Part shown: positions 11,641-21,974 of the stretch, one piece after another | How positions within the stretch are numbered: position 1 is the first letter of the stretch | Layout of the letters: every line of letters begins with the position of its first letter | Assembly: GCA_032433765.1 (NCBI GenBank) | Contig: JAVIAB010000047.1 | Coordinates: 13,844,107-13,908,106 of the forward strand | Reading direction: 5' to 3' | Source: Megaustenia siamemsis | Lineage: Eukaryota > Mollusca > Gastropoda > Stylommatophora > Ariophantidae | Length of the DNA stretch: 64,000 bases | The notes under the pieces: generated by a model | Told to the model about the DNA's origin: nothing | What the model saw: the letters and a program-made list of their open reading frames with translations, nothing else | Database searches by the model: none | Made by a program: the position numbers and the translations under genes

Positions 11641-12094
11641 TTTCACTGACGAATGTGATCACGTCTCTGCGCAACTTTCTGCCTCTACATTCATGTTCAT
11701 AAATTCTGTTATTGATTTCTTAATAAAACATCCTCTTAAATCGTTTTCTATCTTTTCTCTCCACCTCCTTCCATCTCTTCTTCCCTCAATTTTTCCTGTT
11801 CTTCCCCCCCCCCCCCCCACACACAACAAACGCCAGTTGTTCCCCTTTCAATACGCGACTTAAAAAAACATTATTACTTCCCCCTGATGTTAAAAGTAGG
11901 AAAACTAAAAAAAAAAAACTAGATAACGGTGTATGGTTACATCTTTACAGTAGATGAAGAACAAAAGAATAGCAGAACGACGTTTCGGCTCAATAGGCCT
12001 ACCGCCTGAACAATTAACACAAAACAAAAATAGACATACACACATACAACCTCCTTTTTTATATTCATTCTAATCGTCAGCTTTACATTAGCTC

Positions 12095-12480
12095 CGCATT
12101 TGTATGTCTCTATCCCTGATGTTAAGATTAGCTCTTCCTGTTTTTCTTCTGCCACTTTTAGAACTCCCTCATTACTCTCTTTAGCTGCCAATAACATTCT
12201 CAACGTTCTTCTGTTAAACACGTTTCTGTGGCCTTTAGCAGTTTTCTTGCTGTTGATCGATTGTCCATGTTTCACAGCCATAAATAAGACCTGGTTCCAC
12301 ATTACACTGTTAAAAAAAAAAGAAAAAAAAATATTTTACTTCCATTAACAAAAATGAGTTGCGTAACATCTTTCCCATTTTTGTCTAAGAATGCAGTCTT
12401 TGCTTCATTCAGCACCTCACTTCTGATCGTACATCTGAAATTAAAATCGTTACCAGCTTTTTGAATATATTGACCTGTTT
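12095..12480 (-). pseudogene. LINE-C-related decayed fragment
   Basis: On minus, KHGQSINSKKTAKGHRNVF, RRTLRMLLAAKESNEGVLK and VAEEKQEELI resemble the LINE-C stretch RRMLRVPWTAEKSNEEVLRE at low identity. Confidence 0.65.
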
Positions 12481-12789
12481 TAATACTATCCTCTTACTAC
12501 AAGTGTAATAGCGCAAAAAAACAGCGAGTCTGCAATTCACTATTTCAACTACCAGAGTTATTTATTTAACTCCCACAAACAGAACATGAGATTTACGACT
12601 TATCTTCAACTTTCGGCAGAAATAAACAATCAATCTTAACAATCTTTTAAGTAGCTTCATCACTGAACGTGAGCTTAGCCCGAGTAATTGGAAAGAGCAT
12701 TAACATTAACTCCACAACAACATCCATTACCATAATCATCCCATTTTTCTTCTTTCTTGTTCACTGCTCGTTCATCTTCACATTACGCG

Positions 12790-13085
12790 ACCAGGCAACC
12801 GATGTTTGGCCAACCTGTGTTCGGTCTACGCTGGAGGTAGTGCGAGTTGTACTCGTGATTGGAAAATACAAACTACCCACGCGGTCGATCCAGCCGCTGG
12901 TAGAAATGGGTACCCGTGTAGTTGTACTCTGGGAAGGTGAGGAATGCCGCCTCGTGTCGTGAGTTTCGATGCTTGAGGCGACACTATCCAGAAGTCTCCG
13001 AACACTTCTGGATAGGCGGCCGAGCACATATGGGTGTAAACTCACGTGCTAAGACGCCGGTTCAAGTCTCGTACTTTACCTTTAC
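12790..13085 (+). mobile_element. SINE-3-like repeat with internal hairpin
   Basis: It matches 52430-52750 in reverse (ccgctggtagaaatgggtac, gtgagtttcgatgcttgagg, gagcacatatgggt). The end has a B-box-like cggttcaagtctcg. A perfect 12-bp stem (ctatccagaagt / acttctggatag) with an 8-nt loop is at 12984-13015. Confidence 0.68.
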
Positions 13086-13554
13086 CTTCTCGTTTATCTT
13101 CATGATCATCTTTCTTGTTCATCTTTTTTTCTCATCTTCTTAATCGTGCTCGTCTTGCTTTTAATCTTCTTGTATCTGTCAAGATTGCGGAACATAGTTC
13201 AACAAACGTTTCAACACGTCCGGCTTGTTTCCATTAGATCGCTCCATCTTATTCGTCTCTGTTACAATCAGTCTTCTCCAAGTATATTTTGATCCACCAC
13301 TTTTACCACTCAAACACTCAATTTTTCCTCTGCCTGTTATATCTTTATTTATTATTCTTTTTCTTATTCCTCTTCCTGTCCTTTTACCCAACCATTGCTC
13401 CTCTTATCGCCTGCCCTAAGAGGGCGTTAAAGTGGCGTAAATGCGCTGTGTTGTGGTTTACTGTAAGCTGAGGTGCATGGAACAAGTACAAGGGAGAAAG
13501 AGAGTTCATCGGTGCTATATAGAACCAATTCCGACCTATGGAAGCCAATTTTGA

Positions 13555-13950
13555 ACAGTAAACAAACAAATGAAAAGACGATTAGAGGCCACATAGATGG
13601 GATTTATCAGAAAAATATTGAAAGTTCCCTGGACAGCTAAAACAACTAATGATCAAATTCTCAGAGGCCAACACTAAAAGGGATGTACTAAAAAATAACA
13701 TCAGAAAGAAACAATCAACATTTTTCTGGCACATTACGAGAAGAGGAAAGTTGGAATACTTGGTTACAACTGGCAAAATAAAAGCACAGAGATATTGTGG
13801 ACGACAAAGAGAGAAAATACATGATAGCTTGGTGTCATGGCATGGAAAACAGTCAACAACAGAACTGATACGATGCACTGTATATAGAAGCTTGTGGAAG
13901 CATATGATCGTTTACGCCAACCGGTATGGCACATGATGATGATGATGATG
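13555..13950 (+). pseudogene. LINE-C variant with (GAT)n tail
   Basis: NNIRKKQSTFFWHITRRGKL, YLVTTGKIKAQR, RQREKIHDSLVSWHGKQ and YANRYGT are followed by six GAT triplets. A frameshift lies near 13660. Confidence 0.87.
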
Positions 13951-14024
13951 ATGAGGTACATGCGCCTATGGACCTCAAAACAACATTTTAATACTGACTT
14001 GTCTCCCTTGTATCAAATGCTGAC

Positions 14025-14280
14025 CTGGTCAGATCACAGCCAACTATAGAGTTACTAGGCCTGCGGGCTGACAAGAATTTTCCGCAAAACCTCCAACAAG
14101 CGTGACGTATTAAAAATTGCGAGCAGGGGAAGTTGTGGTTAGATTGGAGTCAGCCGTCTATAGCTCCTATAACTGAAAACGTCACGCTAGTTGGAGGGTT
14201 TTCCGGTTTTACTTTATTCCCGCGGGCCTTGGTAAATCTATATTTGGCTGTGGTTGGACTATTCAGTTTACTCCCTTGCC
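14025..14280 (+). mobile_element. MITE-like element with roughly 75-bp inverted arms
   Basis: The left arm (about 14031-14108: cacagccaactatagagtta, ggcctgcgggctg, acctccaacaagcgtgacg) pairs imperfectly with the right arm (about 14180-14275: cgtcacgctagttggagg, cccgcgggcc, atatttggctgtgg). About 70 bp separate the arms. A relative of the left arm and loop lies at 8047-8180. No TSD was read. Confidence 0.72.
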
Positions 14281-14549
14281 GCTACGGGGAACTGTAACAG
14301 AGGTGGTTTTGGTCAGTTTTGGTTCATGATGTAGAAGAGCAAGCAGTCAGGTTTATTTTGCTGAGCGCTTTCGGCCCAGGTACTGTTATCTCTATTTCAA
14401 CATAACAATACTTTTGTTTCAATGTGAAAAAAAAAATATTTCCCACAAGGCACCACGGCTAGAAAAATAAATAAATAAATAAACATTCGGATTTGTTGTT
14501 GAAAGAGGGATGTCATCGACTAGACAAGGCTCCTAATGATGCTGGCTGT

Positions 14550-14608
14550 TATTATCATCAAGTGCCGTGTAGCTGGCGTAGGCGATCATTTCTCTTCACA
14601 GCTCGCTG
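14550..14608 (-). mobile_element. LINE-C terminal stub (about 60 bp)
   Basis: ttatcatcaagtgccgtgta and ggcgtaggcgatcatttctc match the last 60 bp of LINE-C, an extreme 5' truncation. Confidence 0.7.
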
Positions 14609-14993
14609 TATGTATAATTAATGTAATTTCTTTACTTTGCTGGTGAGATAGCTCTCCTATCACATAATCATCAACCGATTCAAGATAAAAGTGGCATACT
14701 TGATGAGAGATTACAAAATCTGAAACTGAAAATAAATAGAGATAAGAAAAAAAATGGGGAGAATAATGCAATTGACAATGACAAAATAACACTTGCAGAA
14801 ATACCTCTACTAAATGTAAAATGTTATATATATACCAATGCAGTAATATAGGCAGAGACGGTCAAACAGAGAATACAACCAAAATAAGAAAACAAAGAGC
14901 AAGAGTAGCCTTTAATACAATAGGGAACATAATGAAATCTAAAGGAATTAGGTTAAATGCAAGAATAAAATTTTCAACTCCAATGTTAAGTCA

Positions 14994-15523
14994 TCATGAT
15001 GCAACAAAGCTAGTCAAATCATTGGACAGTTATCACCACTATTGTCCAACAAGGAAATAACTTGAGGCAAAATGAGCACTATACAATACAATCTTCATCC
15101 CAACGTTGTGCTACCAATGCCAGACCTGGACCCTAGATGCAAGAACAACAAGAAAAACAACCTCTACAGAGATAAAATTTGTTAGACGAATGACAGGAAA
15201 CAGTCTAAGAGATAAGATCAGAAATGAAGAAGTGAGAAAAAAGCTAGGAATAGCCCCCGCCATAGAATATATAAAGAAACAACAGATACAATGGTTACGC
15301 CACTAGACAAGGCAGAAAGATCAAAACTCAACACAACGAGCCTTCAACAAACGTTGTGAGAACACCAGACCCAAGGGTTGACCACGAAAAACATGGATCG
15401 ATGGAATATTAGAAGCACTAGGAAACATAACAGCAGCAGAGGCGAACAGAAGTGCAAAAGACCGTAAATTATATCTCCCCTCGACGCTGAAAGGTAGATG
15501 AGGAAGGAAAGAAGAAGAAGAGA
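14994..15523 (+). mobile_element. LINE-B' insertion with 12-bp TSD
   Basis: A 5'-truncated LINE-B' (CYQCQTWTLDART, FVRRMTGNSLRDKIRNEE, KKLGIAPAIEYIKKQQIQW) ending in a gaagaagaagag tail. The TSD aatgttaagtca (14982-14993) against aatgctaagtca (15524-15535) has one mismatch and lies in LINE-D. Confidence 0.9.
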
Positions 15524-15648
15524 AATGCTAAGTCACTCATATTATATGGTTGCACAACATGGAGAACAACAAAAATGACATTCACGAAGGTATAGACTTT
15601 CATTAATAAATGCTTGCACAGAATAAAAGGATGGATATGTAAAAAAAA

Positions 15649-15845
15649 ATCTACCTATCTATTGACCTTTCGAGACGTAGCCGACCCATAGGACGAAGAC
15701 CCAAGAAACTTCTTCTCTTATCTAAAATTTTTATTCTAGCAGTTTTCAATTCTTTTAAAGATATTTTATCAAATCTCGCCATTTGTCTCTGTTCTGTGCA
15801 AGCAGCTCTATCTCATTGAGGGAGCCGATTTCTGCTGCTCTTGAG
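15649..15845. mobile_element. Unclassified 200-bp insertion in LINE-D
   Basis: It starts ctacctatctattgacctttc and contains gagacgtagccgacccatag, which resembles 34030-34070 (tattgtcctttcgagccg). No promoter boxes or TSD were seen. Confidence 0.55.
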
Positions 15846-15898
15846 GACAAAATCATAAAAAATCTAACTTAGAATTATGGAAAAGTACCAGTCAAATA

Positions 15899-16144
15899 AA
15901 CTGGACTACAAAGGACAAGAGGTAGTGTTCGATCCCAACCGACGGCTTACAGGTTCACCCAGCCTTTAATAGGTACCGGATTTTTTCTTGGAAAGTAAAG
16001 CGGCACGGGCGTAATACCGATCACATTACCTCAAAATCATGTGCCGAAGGCCCTGTAAAATTTATGGTCACTAACACCATATTCCCTATACGACACTTGG
16101 CGTGACGGGGTACTTTACTTTTTTTTTTTTTTTTTTTTTTTTTG
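15899..16144 (+). mobile_element. SINE-1, 5'-truncated, 12-bp TSD
   Basis: It begins at aactggactacaaagg, so the A box is lost but the B box (gttcgatccc) remains, and it ends in a run of about 23 T. The perfect TSD accagtcaaata is at 15887-15898 and 16145-16156, duplicated from LINE-D sequence. Confidence 0.93.
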
Positions 16145-16269
16145 ACCAGTCAAATACCAGTGGAAAAAGAGATACAACGAAGATGATGACGCTGGATAAT
16201 ACACACAATGCGGAAACCAAATGAGAGCATTACACAACAGGAACTTTATGGAATCCCTAGAGGAGGAGA

Positions 16270-16548
16270 TCAAGTAAAAAAAGGTAAAGTCCTTTGCCTT
16301 GCTAAGCGTACGTGGAATATAGTGTTGTGACCATATTTTTCTATGACCACTGCACATTTTTGGGTGATGTGATCGGTATCACGACAGGCCGCCTTTACTT
16401 CCCTGAAAACTATCTGGTACCCATTTTTAGAGGCTGGGTGAACCCCGGAATATTGACAGTCTGAAAAAAATCCACTACTGCTAGGTATCGACCCCGGACC
16501 GTTCTGGTGGGGAAGCGAGCACATTAACTACGCAACAACCGAGGCTGG
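16270..16548 (-). mobile_element. SINE with SINE-1-like body and second head type, inside LINE-D
   Basis: On minus it begins cctcggttgttgcgtagtta with B-box-like ggggtcgatacc, then shares tggggttcacc-type, gggtaccag and gtgataccgatcacat segments with SINE-1. LINE-D sequence flanks it; a TSD of the ggag(a)taag type is only approximate. Confidence 0.72.
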
Positions 16549-16739
16549 GGAGTAAGAGGAAGACCAAAATATTCCTGGAGAAGACAGGTGGAAGCAGAGA
16601 TGAAGATGATGAGGAAGACATTGAATATCCTAAAATAATGGCAAGAAACAGAATGGCTCGGAAAGTGTTTGTTGAAGACCTATGCTCCAAATGGAGCTGA
16701 AGGCGTTTGTTGAAGACCCATACTCCAGAGGCAGTTAAA

Positions 16740-17514
16740 AAGAAGAAAAAAAAAGATAATTAATCCAAAGTGTTGTTGACTTCTGTCCAAGCCATTCTCT
16801 TAAACTAATATCGTTTTGTCCCTGTTTCCCCTCAATATCTTTAACCTTAAATGTGTATGTATTCATAATATATTCTAGCTGTTCCATTCTCACTGCAAGG
16901 TCAACACTTATAATCTAATTGTGACGACTTGTGACATTATTAACATCGTTACAACAGTAGTTTCCCCTCGACTTCCGCTAGTTAATTGAAGCTGAAAATA
17001 AAATTCACTAACAAAATCAACATTAACACTATTATGAATGTTCTTACAGCAAGAAAATAAAATATAACAGTGTTAACGTTATGTTCAATCGATGGTACTG
17101 CATTAAAAAGAAACATAATGAATAAATAAAGAAATAAAAACAATGCAATGCGGCAAGATACATAACTATGAATTTCTTTTTTTTTTTTATTATTATTAAT
17201 GGGAGAAATAATTAGACAGAGAAGACAAATAATTATATTTTGAAGCAGCTGATTAAAAAAAAATAATTGAAGAATTCGAGAAATAGTGATGATAAAAATG
17301 ATGAAAAATAGAAGAAAAAAATTGTGTTTAGAAGTTCCCCGAAAGGTAAAAATACCATGAAAAAAAAAGAAAGAAGGGGAAATAAAAACACTAAAGTGGG
17401 CAGAAAACTGGAATGTTGTAAGAACTCAAATATCTGTTATTTTCATAGTGTAGATAAGATGGGAATAGGTAAACACTTGCACGTTTGGAAACACAACAAA
17501 TCTTCAGGCTTTTA
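16740..17514. other. No recognised feature
   Basis: A-rich sequence with poly-T near 17168-17180; no repeat match seen. Confidence 0.6.
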
Positions 17515-18540
17515 AAAGGGATGGATAAGAAAATATGTGGTTTAGTCTATGTAATACACGGGGAAATAGAAGATCTCACAGAACACTTAAATAGACTACA
17601 GCACATATACAAAATACAACATGATAATCAACATCAACAAAACAGAAGTCCCGAATATCGCAAAGAGAAACACAATATCGACATAACTATTGCCGACAGA
17701 CAACTGAAACAAGTGGAGGAATTTCAATATCTAGGAAGTCTAGAGTGACAAACGATAATTCACAAACAGCAGAAATAGACTAAAGATGCAACAAAGTTTG
17801 TCAAATCATTGGAAAGCTATCGCCACTATTGTCCAACAAGGAAATAACTCTAGAGGCAAAAGGGGCACTCTACAACATTCTATTCATTCCAACGTTGTGC
17901 TACCACTGCCAGTCCTGGACGCTAGATGCAAGAGCAATAATAAAAATAAAATCTACTGAGAAGAAATGTATTAGACGAATGACAGAAAACAGTCTAAGAG
18001 ACAAGATCAGAAATGAAGAACTGAAAAAAGCTAGGAATAATCCCCGCCATAGAATATTATAATACGAAACAAAAGATAAAGTTGTTTGTTCACGTGACAA
18101 GGCAGAAAGATCAAATCACAACACAACGAGTATTCAATAAACGTTGCAAGAAAACCAGAACCAAGGGTCTATCTTTACGTCACATAGTACCATTGCTGGT
18201 GTATGACGGGTGGCAACGATAGAACCCGAGGGATAAAGGCCGCTTGGTCAAGCAGTCGCCACGACGTGTGAGACTGGATTTTTATTTCACCCCAGATAGA
18301 AAAATCCTTTTTGTCTACCGCGGGCTTCGAACACCGAACGCCGGCTTTTCAGCCAGCGGAACAGTGGTTTTAGCCTCACGGCCACGCGCACGGGTCGACC
18401 ACGAAAAAGATGTATTGACGAAATTTTATAAACACTAAGGAAGAAAACAGCAGCAGAGACGAACAGAAGATCAAAACACCGCAAATTATATCTCCCCTCG
18501 ACGCTGAAAGGCAAATGAGTAAGGAAAGAAGAAGTACATG
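17515..18540 (+). pseudogene. LINE-B' pol pseudogene
   Basis: It encodes QLKQVEEFQYLGSLE, ALYNILFIPTLCYHCQSWTL and CIRRMTENSLRDKIRNEELK, with stops at 17746 and other breaks. A tRNA-like SINE fragment (18235-18405) interrupts the 3' part. It ends near ggaaagaagaagtacatg, the family's GAA tail. Confidence 0.87.
18235..18405 (-). mobile_element. tRNA-like SINE fragment inside LINE-B'
   Basis: On minus, cgtggccgtgaggctaaaac and gtgttcgaagcccgcgg resemble A- and B-box regions, followed by atctggggtgaaataaaaa. LINE-B' sequence resumes after cgggtcgaccacgaaaaaga. Confidence 0.6.
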
Positions 18541-18632
18541 ATGGGATACTGACATAATGTTTTAATGTAGTGACAAGAGTGCGTCAAGATGGCTTCTCCA
18601 CACTATTTTAATTTCTTTCAGGAACAGAGATT

Positions 18633-18945
18633 ATGGAGGGCCCTAGTGATCTAGGGGTAACACTTCAGCGTCTGGACAGGAAGGTTCACGGTTCGAATCT
18701 CGCCGTAGAAGGTGACACTTTCTCACTTCGAATCCATAGTTTCCCCAAGGTACTCTCCCCTAGTCTCGGGTAGAGAGACCCGACCTCTAACCTCTCGGAA
18801 AATGATGAAAAAAAAATAGGTCATGCGAGCACTCGGGCACGTTAAAGAACCTTAGGCAAGTAAAAGTCAAGCTGCCAGGAAAAAAACCCACGTCGCAAAA
18901 AGATGTGTCGGGCCTAAAGGCACAGACTGTGCTCAAGCTAGCGAC
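18633..18945 (+). mobile_element. SINE-2, tRNA-headed
   Basis: The head reads gccctagtgatctagggg with B box ggttcgaatct. The body contains ctcggaaaatg, cgagcactcgggcacgttaa and gaacc. A related copy lies on minus at 48935-49185. Directly after it, 18950-19035 (gtggtagtgttcc … gggttcgattcctg) looks like another tRNA-like head. Confidence 0.75.
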
Positions 18946-19214
18946 GTGGTAGTGTTCCTAAGTGTTCGACTTCTCGTGGCAAGGCGCAGTGCCATGGAGT
19001 ACGGGTTCGATTCCTGCTTCGGACCATATATTGTTCTTTGTTTTTTTCTGTTGTTGTTTATTTGTCTATTTTTTCTGAGTGCTGTAAAACACATCTCTTT
19101 CTCCTATGATTCCCCGACACAACATATCCACGCTCACTTAAATGGTGAACCCTAAGAATGTAAGATAAAAAAAAACAATAGGTAGCGTTATGCAGGCCAT
19201 CACGCAGGGCAGGA

Positions 19215-19560
19215 GAAATAGAATTCAAAGGCGCGTTTCACAACACCAGGGCTGGAAGTTGTCAACGACCCACAGCTGATAGCTTGCACCAGGATCGATG
19301 AACCAGAAAGATCCAGACCCTGCTCCACCTCCCCGTGGTGCCTCTAGTAACAGATTAACCTGTCTAGTCTGGCCAAAAGAGTAGGGATCGAAGAGGGAAG
19401 ACAACCCAGTGCTCAAAAATGTCGTGCTGAAGTCGGATGTGTTGGGTCGAAAGGCGCAAATGCTACAGTTATACTGTAAACCACAACACAACGCAGACAC
19501 GTCCACTTAACGTCCTTTTAAGGGCGGATGATGAAGAGTTACACTCCTTCAGTCATCGGG
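19215..19560 (+). mobile_element. Dispersed repeat Q (about 315-340 bp)
   Basis: It matches 60755-61125 (plus) and 35375-35735 (minus): ccagggctggaagttgtcaa, cctgtctagtctggccaaaa, gtcggatgtgttgggtcgaa and acgtccttttaagggcggat. The class is not recognised. It ends in GCAA tetranucleotides. Minus-strand frames are long and similar between two copies (FRPNTSDFSTTF). Confidence 0.8.
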
Positions 19561-19567
19561 CGAACGC

Positions 19568-19712
19568 AAGCAAGCAAGCAAGCAAACAAGCAAACAAGCA
19601 AGCAAACAAGCAAGCAAGCAAACAAGCAAACAAGCAAACAAGCAAGCAAGCAAGCAAACAAGGAAGCAAGCAAACAAGCAAACAAGCAATAAACAAGCAA
19701 GCAAGCAAACCA
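19568..19712. repeat. (AAGC/AAAC)n array at the end of a dispersed repeat
   Basis: Mixed caag and caaa tetranucleotides follow directly on the 3' end of the 315-bp repeat Q (…catcgggcgaacgcaagcaag). The same repeat ends in gccagcaagcac at 35375, so the array probably grew from the element's terminal tetranucleotide. Confidence 0.9.
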
Positions 19713-19721
19713 GCTGGAGAA

Positions 19722-20300
19722 TCTGAATTTTGTTTAGGATGGCGTTGTACTTCTTGCCACCCCGAAATAAAAGACAAGTTGTGAGAACTATGAATACATT
19801 CTGCCAAGGTATAACCACAGATTTATATCGACAACACGAATATAATGAAATGCAGAAACCTGCAATAATGCAGTGGGAATCTAAGAAACGCCAATCCAGA
19901 AGTGCATATTTTGCATATTTTGGGCAGCATTTTTGACAAGGAAGAAGAAAGTGAAAGAGATGTTAAGCAGAAAATAAACAGAGCAGAAGTAGCTTTTATC
20001 CAGCTTATCAAAATATGGGCTGTGAAAAGCATCAAGCTAAGGCTGTTTAATACAAACGTGAAAACTGTCCTTATATGGCTCAGAGATGTTGAATAATGCA
20101 TTCTAGCGACAAATAAGACATTTATAGACAAGAGTCTGGCAACGTTCTGATCACAAGACAAGATAAAAATGAACAAATGCGGAAGAGAACATAAGAATGG
20201 GCATCTGAATAACACATTATGTATTGATAATGGAAATGAATTTGACACACGCAAAGAAAAGCGATTATTAACATAGCATAGCAGGCACTGTTATGAAACT
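19722..20300 (+). pseudogene. LINE-E pol fragment
   Basis: It encodes KRQVVRTMNTFCQGITTDLY, then after a shift GSIFDKEEESERDVKQKINR, AEVAFIQLIKIW and LRLFNTNVKTVLIW, a LINE C-terminal style. A reverse copy is at 33.1-33.7 kb. Confidence 0.82.
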
Positions 20301-20477
20301 AGCATGGAAAGAAAAAAGAGGTACGTCATAATACATAGATACATGCAAACAATTTAAAATGAATGTCCTCGAGGATATTGGCAGTGAATGGAGGGAAAAT
20401 TTATTTGGTGATCTAATTGCTTTCAATTACCCATGCCTGTTTACTGAGTGATTCGATGAGCATGATAAAAAAAAAAA

Positions 20478-20925
20478 GTGGAGGCGGGCACTGTACGCAT
20501 GCAATGGGTAGAGTCGTTGCAGAAGTCCAAAATATGTAAGGTTACCTTTGTCTATGTCCCTGGACATGCGGGAGTACGGGGAAATGAACGAGTGGATAGG
20601 TTGGCTAGCTGCACTACTTTGAGGACGGTCAACCAATTGATCGGGCGGACATCATCAGTGCCCTCCGCGATGTGGGAAGAGCACAGGACTTTGACAACCA
20701 CAAATCCACGTCACTCCTTCGGATGAAAGAGATGGGAGTTAGGATAGACACAGCCGGAAATAAGAAACTTAGTGGCCGTATAAGAAGACTTATCAACCAA
20801 CACAGAACTGGAGTCGTCAGTCGCTGCACACTGCGGGACTTGCTGAGGAAGGGATCTGAGCACCTATGGACATGTTCGGAGTGCAATGATGATGACCCGC
20901 AAATAACTCAATTACTTTCAATTGA
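20478..20925 (+). pseudogene. LINE RNase H and C-terminal fragment
   Basis: WVESLQKSKICKVTFVYVPG then HAGVRGNERVDRLAS is a typical RNase H end with its His and Asp. After a shift it gives MKEMGVRIDTAGNKKLSG, GVVSRCTLRDLL and HLWTCSEC, a C-terminal Cys region. Confidence 0.86.
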
Positions 20926-21114
20926 TCACCGAAGGGCAGATGGTTTTCTGTAAATTTGATGTTAAAAAAGGAACAAGTAGTTTCTACATTGTGGAGAAGA
21001 CTAGAATAGAGAAACAAAGGTTTCGATTCTACAGCTCTTCATCTACGGATAACCATAAACAGAACAAACGGTCTAATTTAGAAGGCGGGGTGGGGTGGGT
21101 AAGTAGTCTAAAGC

Positions 21115-21260
21115 AGTGTTTCTCAACCAGGGGCCATATGACTCCAAGGTGAGGGGGGGGGCACATGAAATTATATGGGGGCCGCGGGTAAAGATCGCTA
21201 ATGGGAGGCCTAAGAGACCATACACAGGGATGCATATGTTTGTAGAACATAGCGCTCAGG
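21115..21260 (+). mobile_element. hAT-type end fragment
   Basis: cagtgtttctcaaccagggg is a typical hAT (ZBED-like) terminus, followed by a G-rich stretch (gagggggggggcac). The other end was not identified. Confidence 0.6.
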
Positions 21261-21361
21261 TATCGCCTATTACCGCTCAGTGAATGGTTTCATGAGCAAT
21301 GCAAATAAAAGGAACACACAACAAAAAAGAAGCGTTACGCAATACATGTACTAGGAAAGGC

Positions 21362-21470
21362 TCAACCATTGGACTAAGAAACAACCAAGACTTACAGGAA
21401 CTACCAAGACTTTCAAGAACTAGCAAGACTTACAAGAACTAGCAAGACTTACAAGAACTAGCAGCAAATC
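21362..21470. repeat. 18-bp tandem repeat, about 5-6 copies
   Basis: Units of the form GACTTACAAGAACTAGCA, with the first ones diverged (caggaactacc, tttcaagaact). Confidence 0.9.
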
Positions 21471-21526
21471 TTCATCTATCGAGAACTATGGCTTCCGCCC
21501 TATGCGCATTCTTGGATCCAAGTTGA

Positions 21527-21640
21527 AAATAAATAAGAGAAACGCATATCAGAAGTATCTCTCGCTGTCCACGATAACAATAAGAGAAACGCATATCAGA
21601 AGTATCTCTCGCTGTCCACGATAACAATAAGAGAATACTT
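21527..21640. repeat. 47-bp direct duplication plus partial third copy
   Basis: A segment holding gagaaacgcatatcagaag and tatctctcgctgtccacg occurs twice in tandem, followed by a truncated aataagagaatactt. Confidence 0.93.
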
Positions 21641-21974
21641 CTGAAGTCGCAGAATTTCTGCCTGTATGGCGGGAGACACCTGAGCACAAGGCTAACGATG
21701 TGATAAATAGGAATAAGTGATATTAACGCATAATTCAGTCCATCGGAACGTGGTTACAGAAATAAAGACGACGAACTAAAACAAACAACAACCCAAAGGA
21801 TCTTCAATTGGGGACAAACAGAAACAAAACAGAACCTAATTAAACAAATTTTCTAATGAGAACAAACACACACAGAATCAAAAGACAAACTCTAAAAAAA
21901 TCTGCAAACGCAACAAGTAAAATACAGGAACAATAGAGAAACGGATAACCTTGATATCACTTTCATTAAATGTA

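Larger units (their letters stand above)
14690..16735 (+). pseudogene. LINE-D copy broken by four insertions
   Basis: Pieces of one LINE-D copy appear in order: 14690-14993 (GRDGQTENTTKIRKQRARVA, NTIGNIMKS), 15524-15648 (LYGCTTWRTTK, RIKGW), 15846-15898, 16145-16270 (a diverged match to LINE-D near RKPTESITQQ) and 16549-16735 (EDLCSKWS). Between them lie a LINE-B' insert with TSD, an unclassified 200-bp segment, a SINE-1 with TSD, and a second-type SINE. LINE-D is a non-LTR pol C-terminus; the 62.7-kb copy is the intact reference. Confidence 0.87.
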
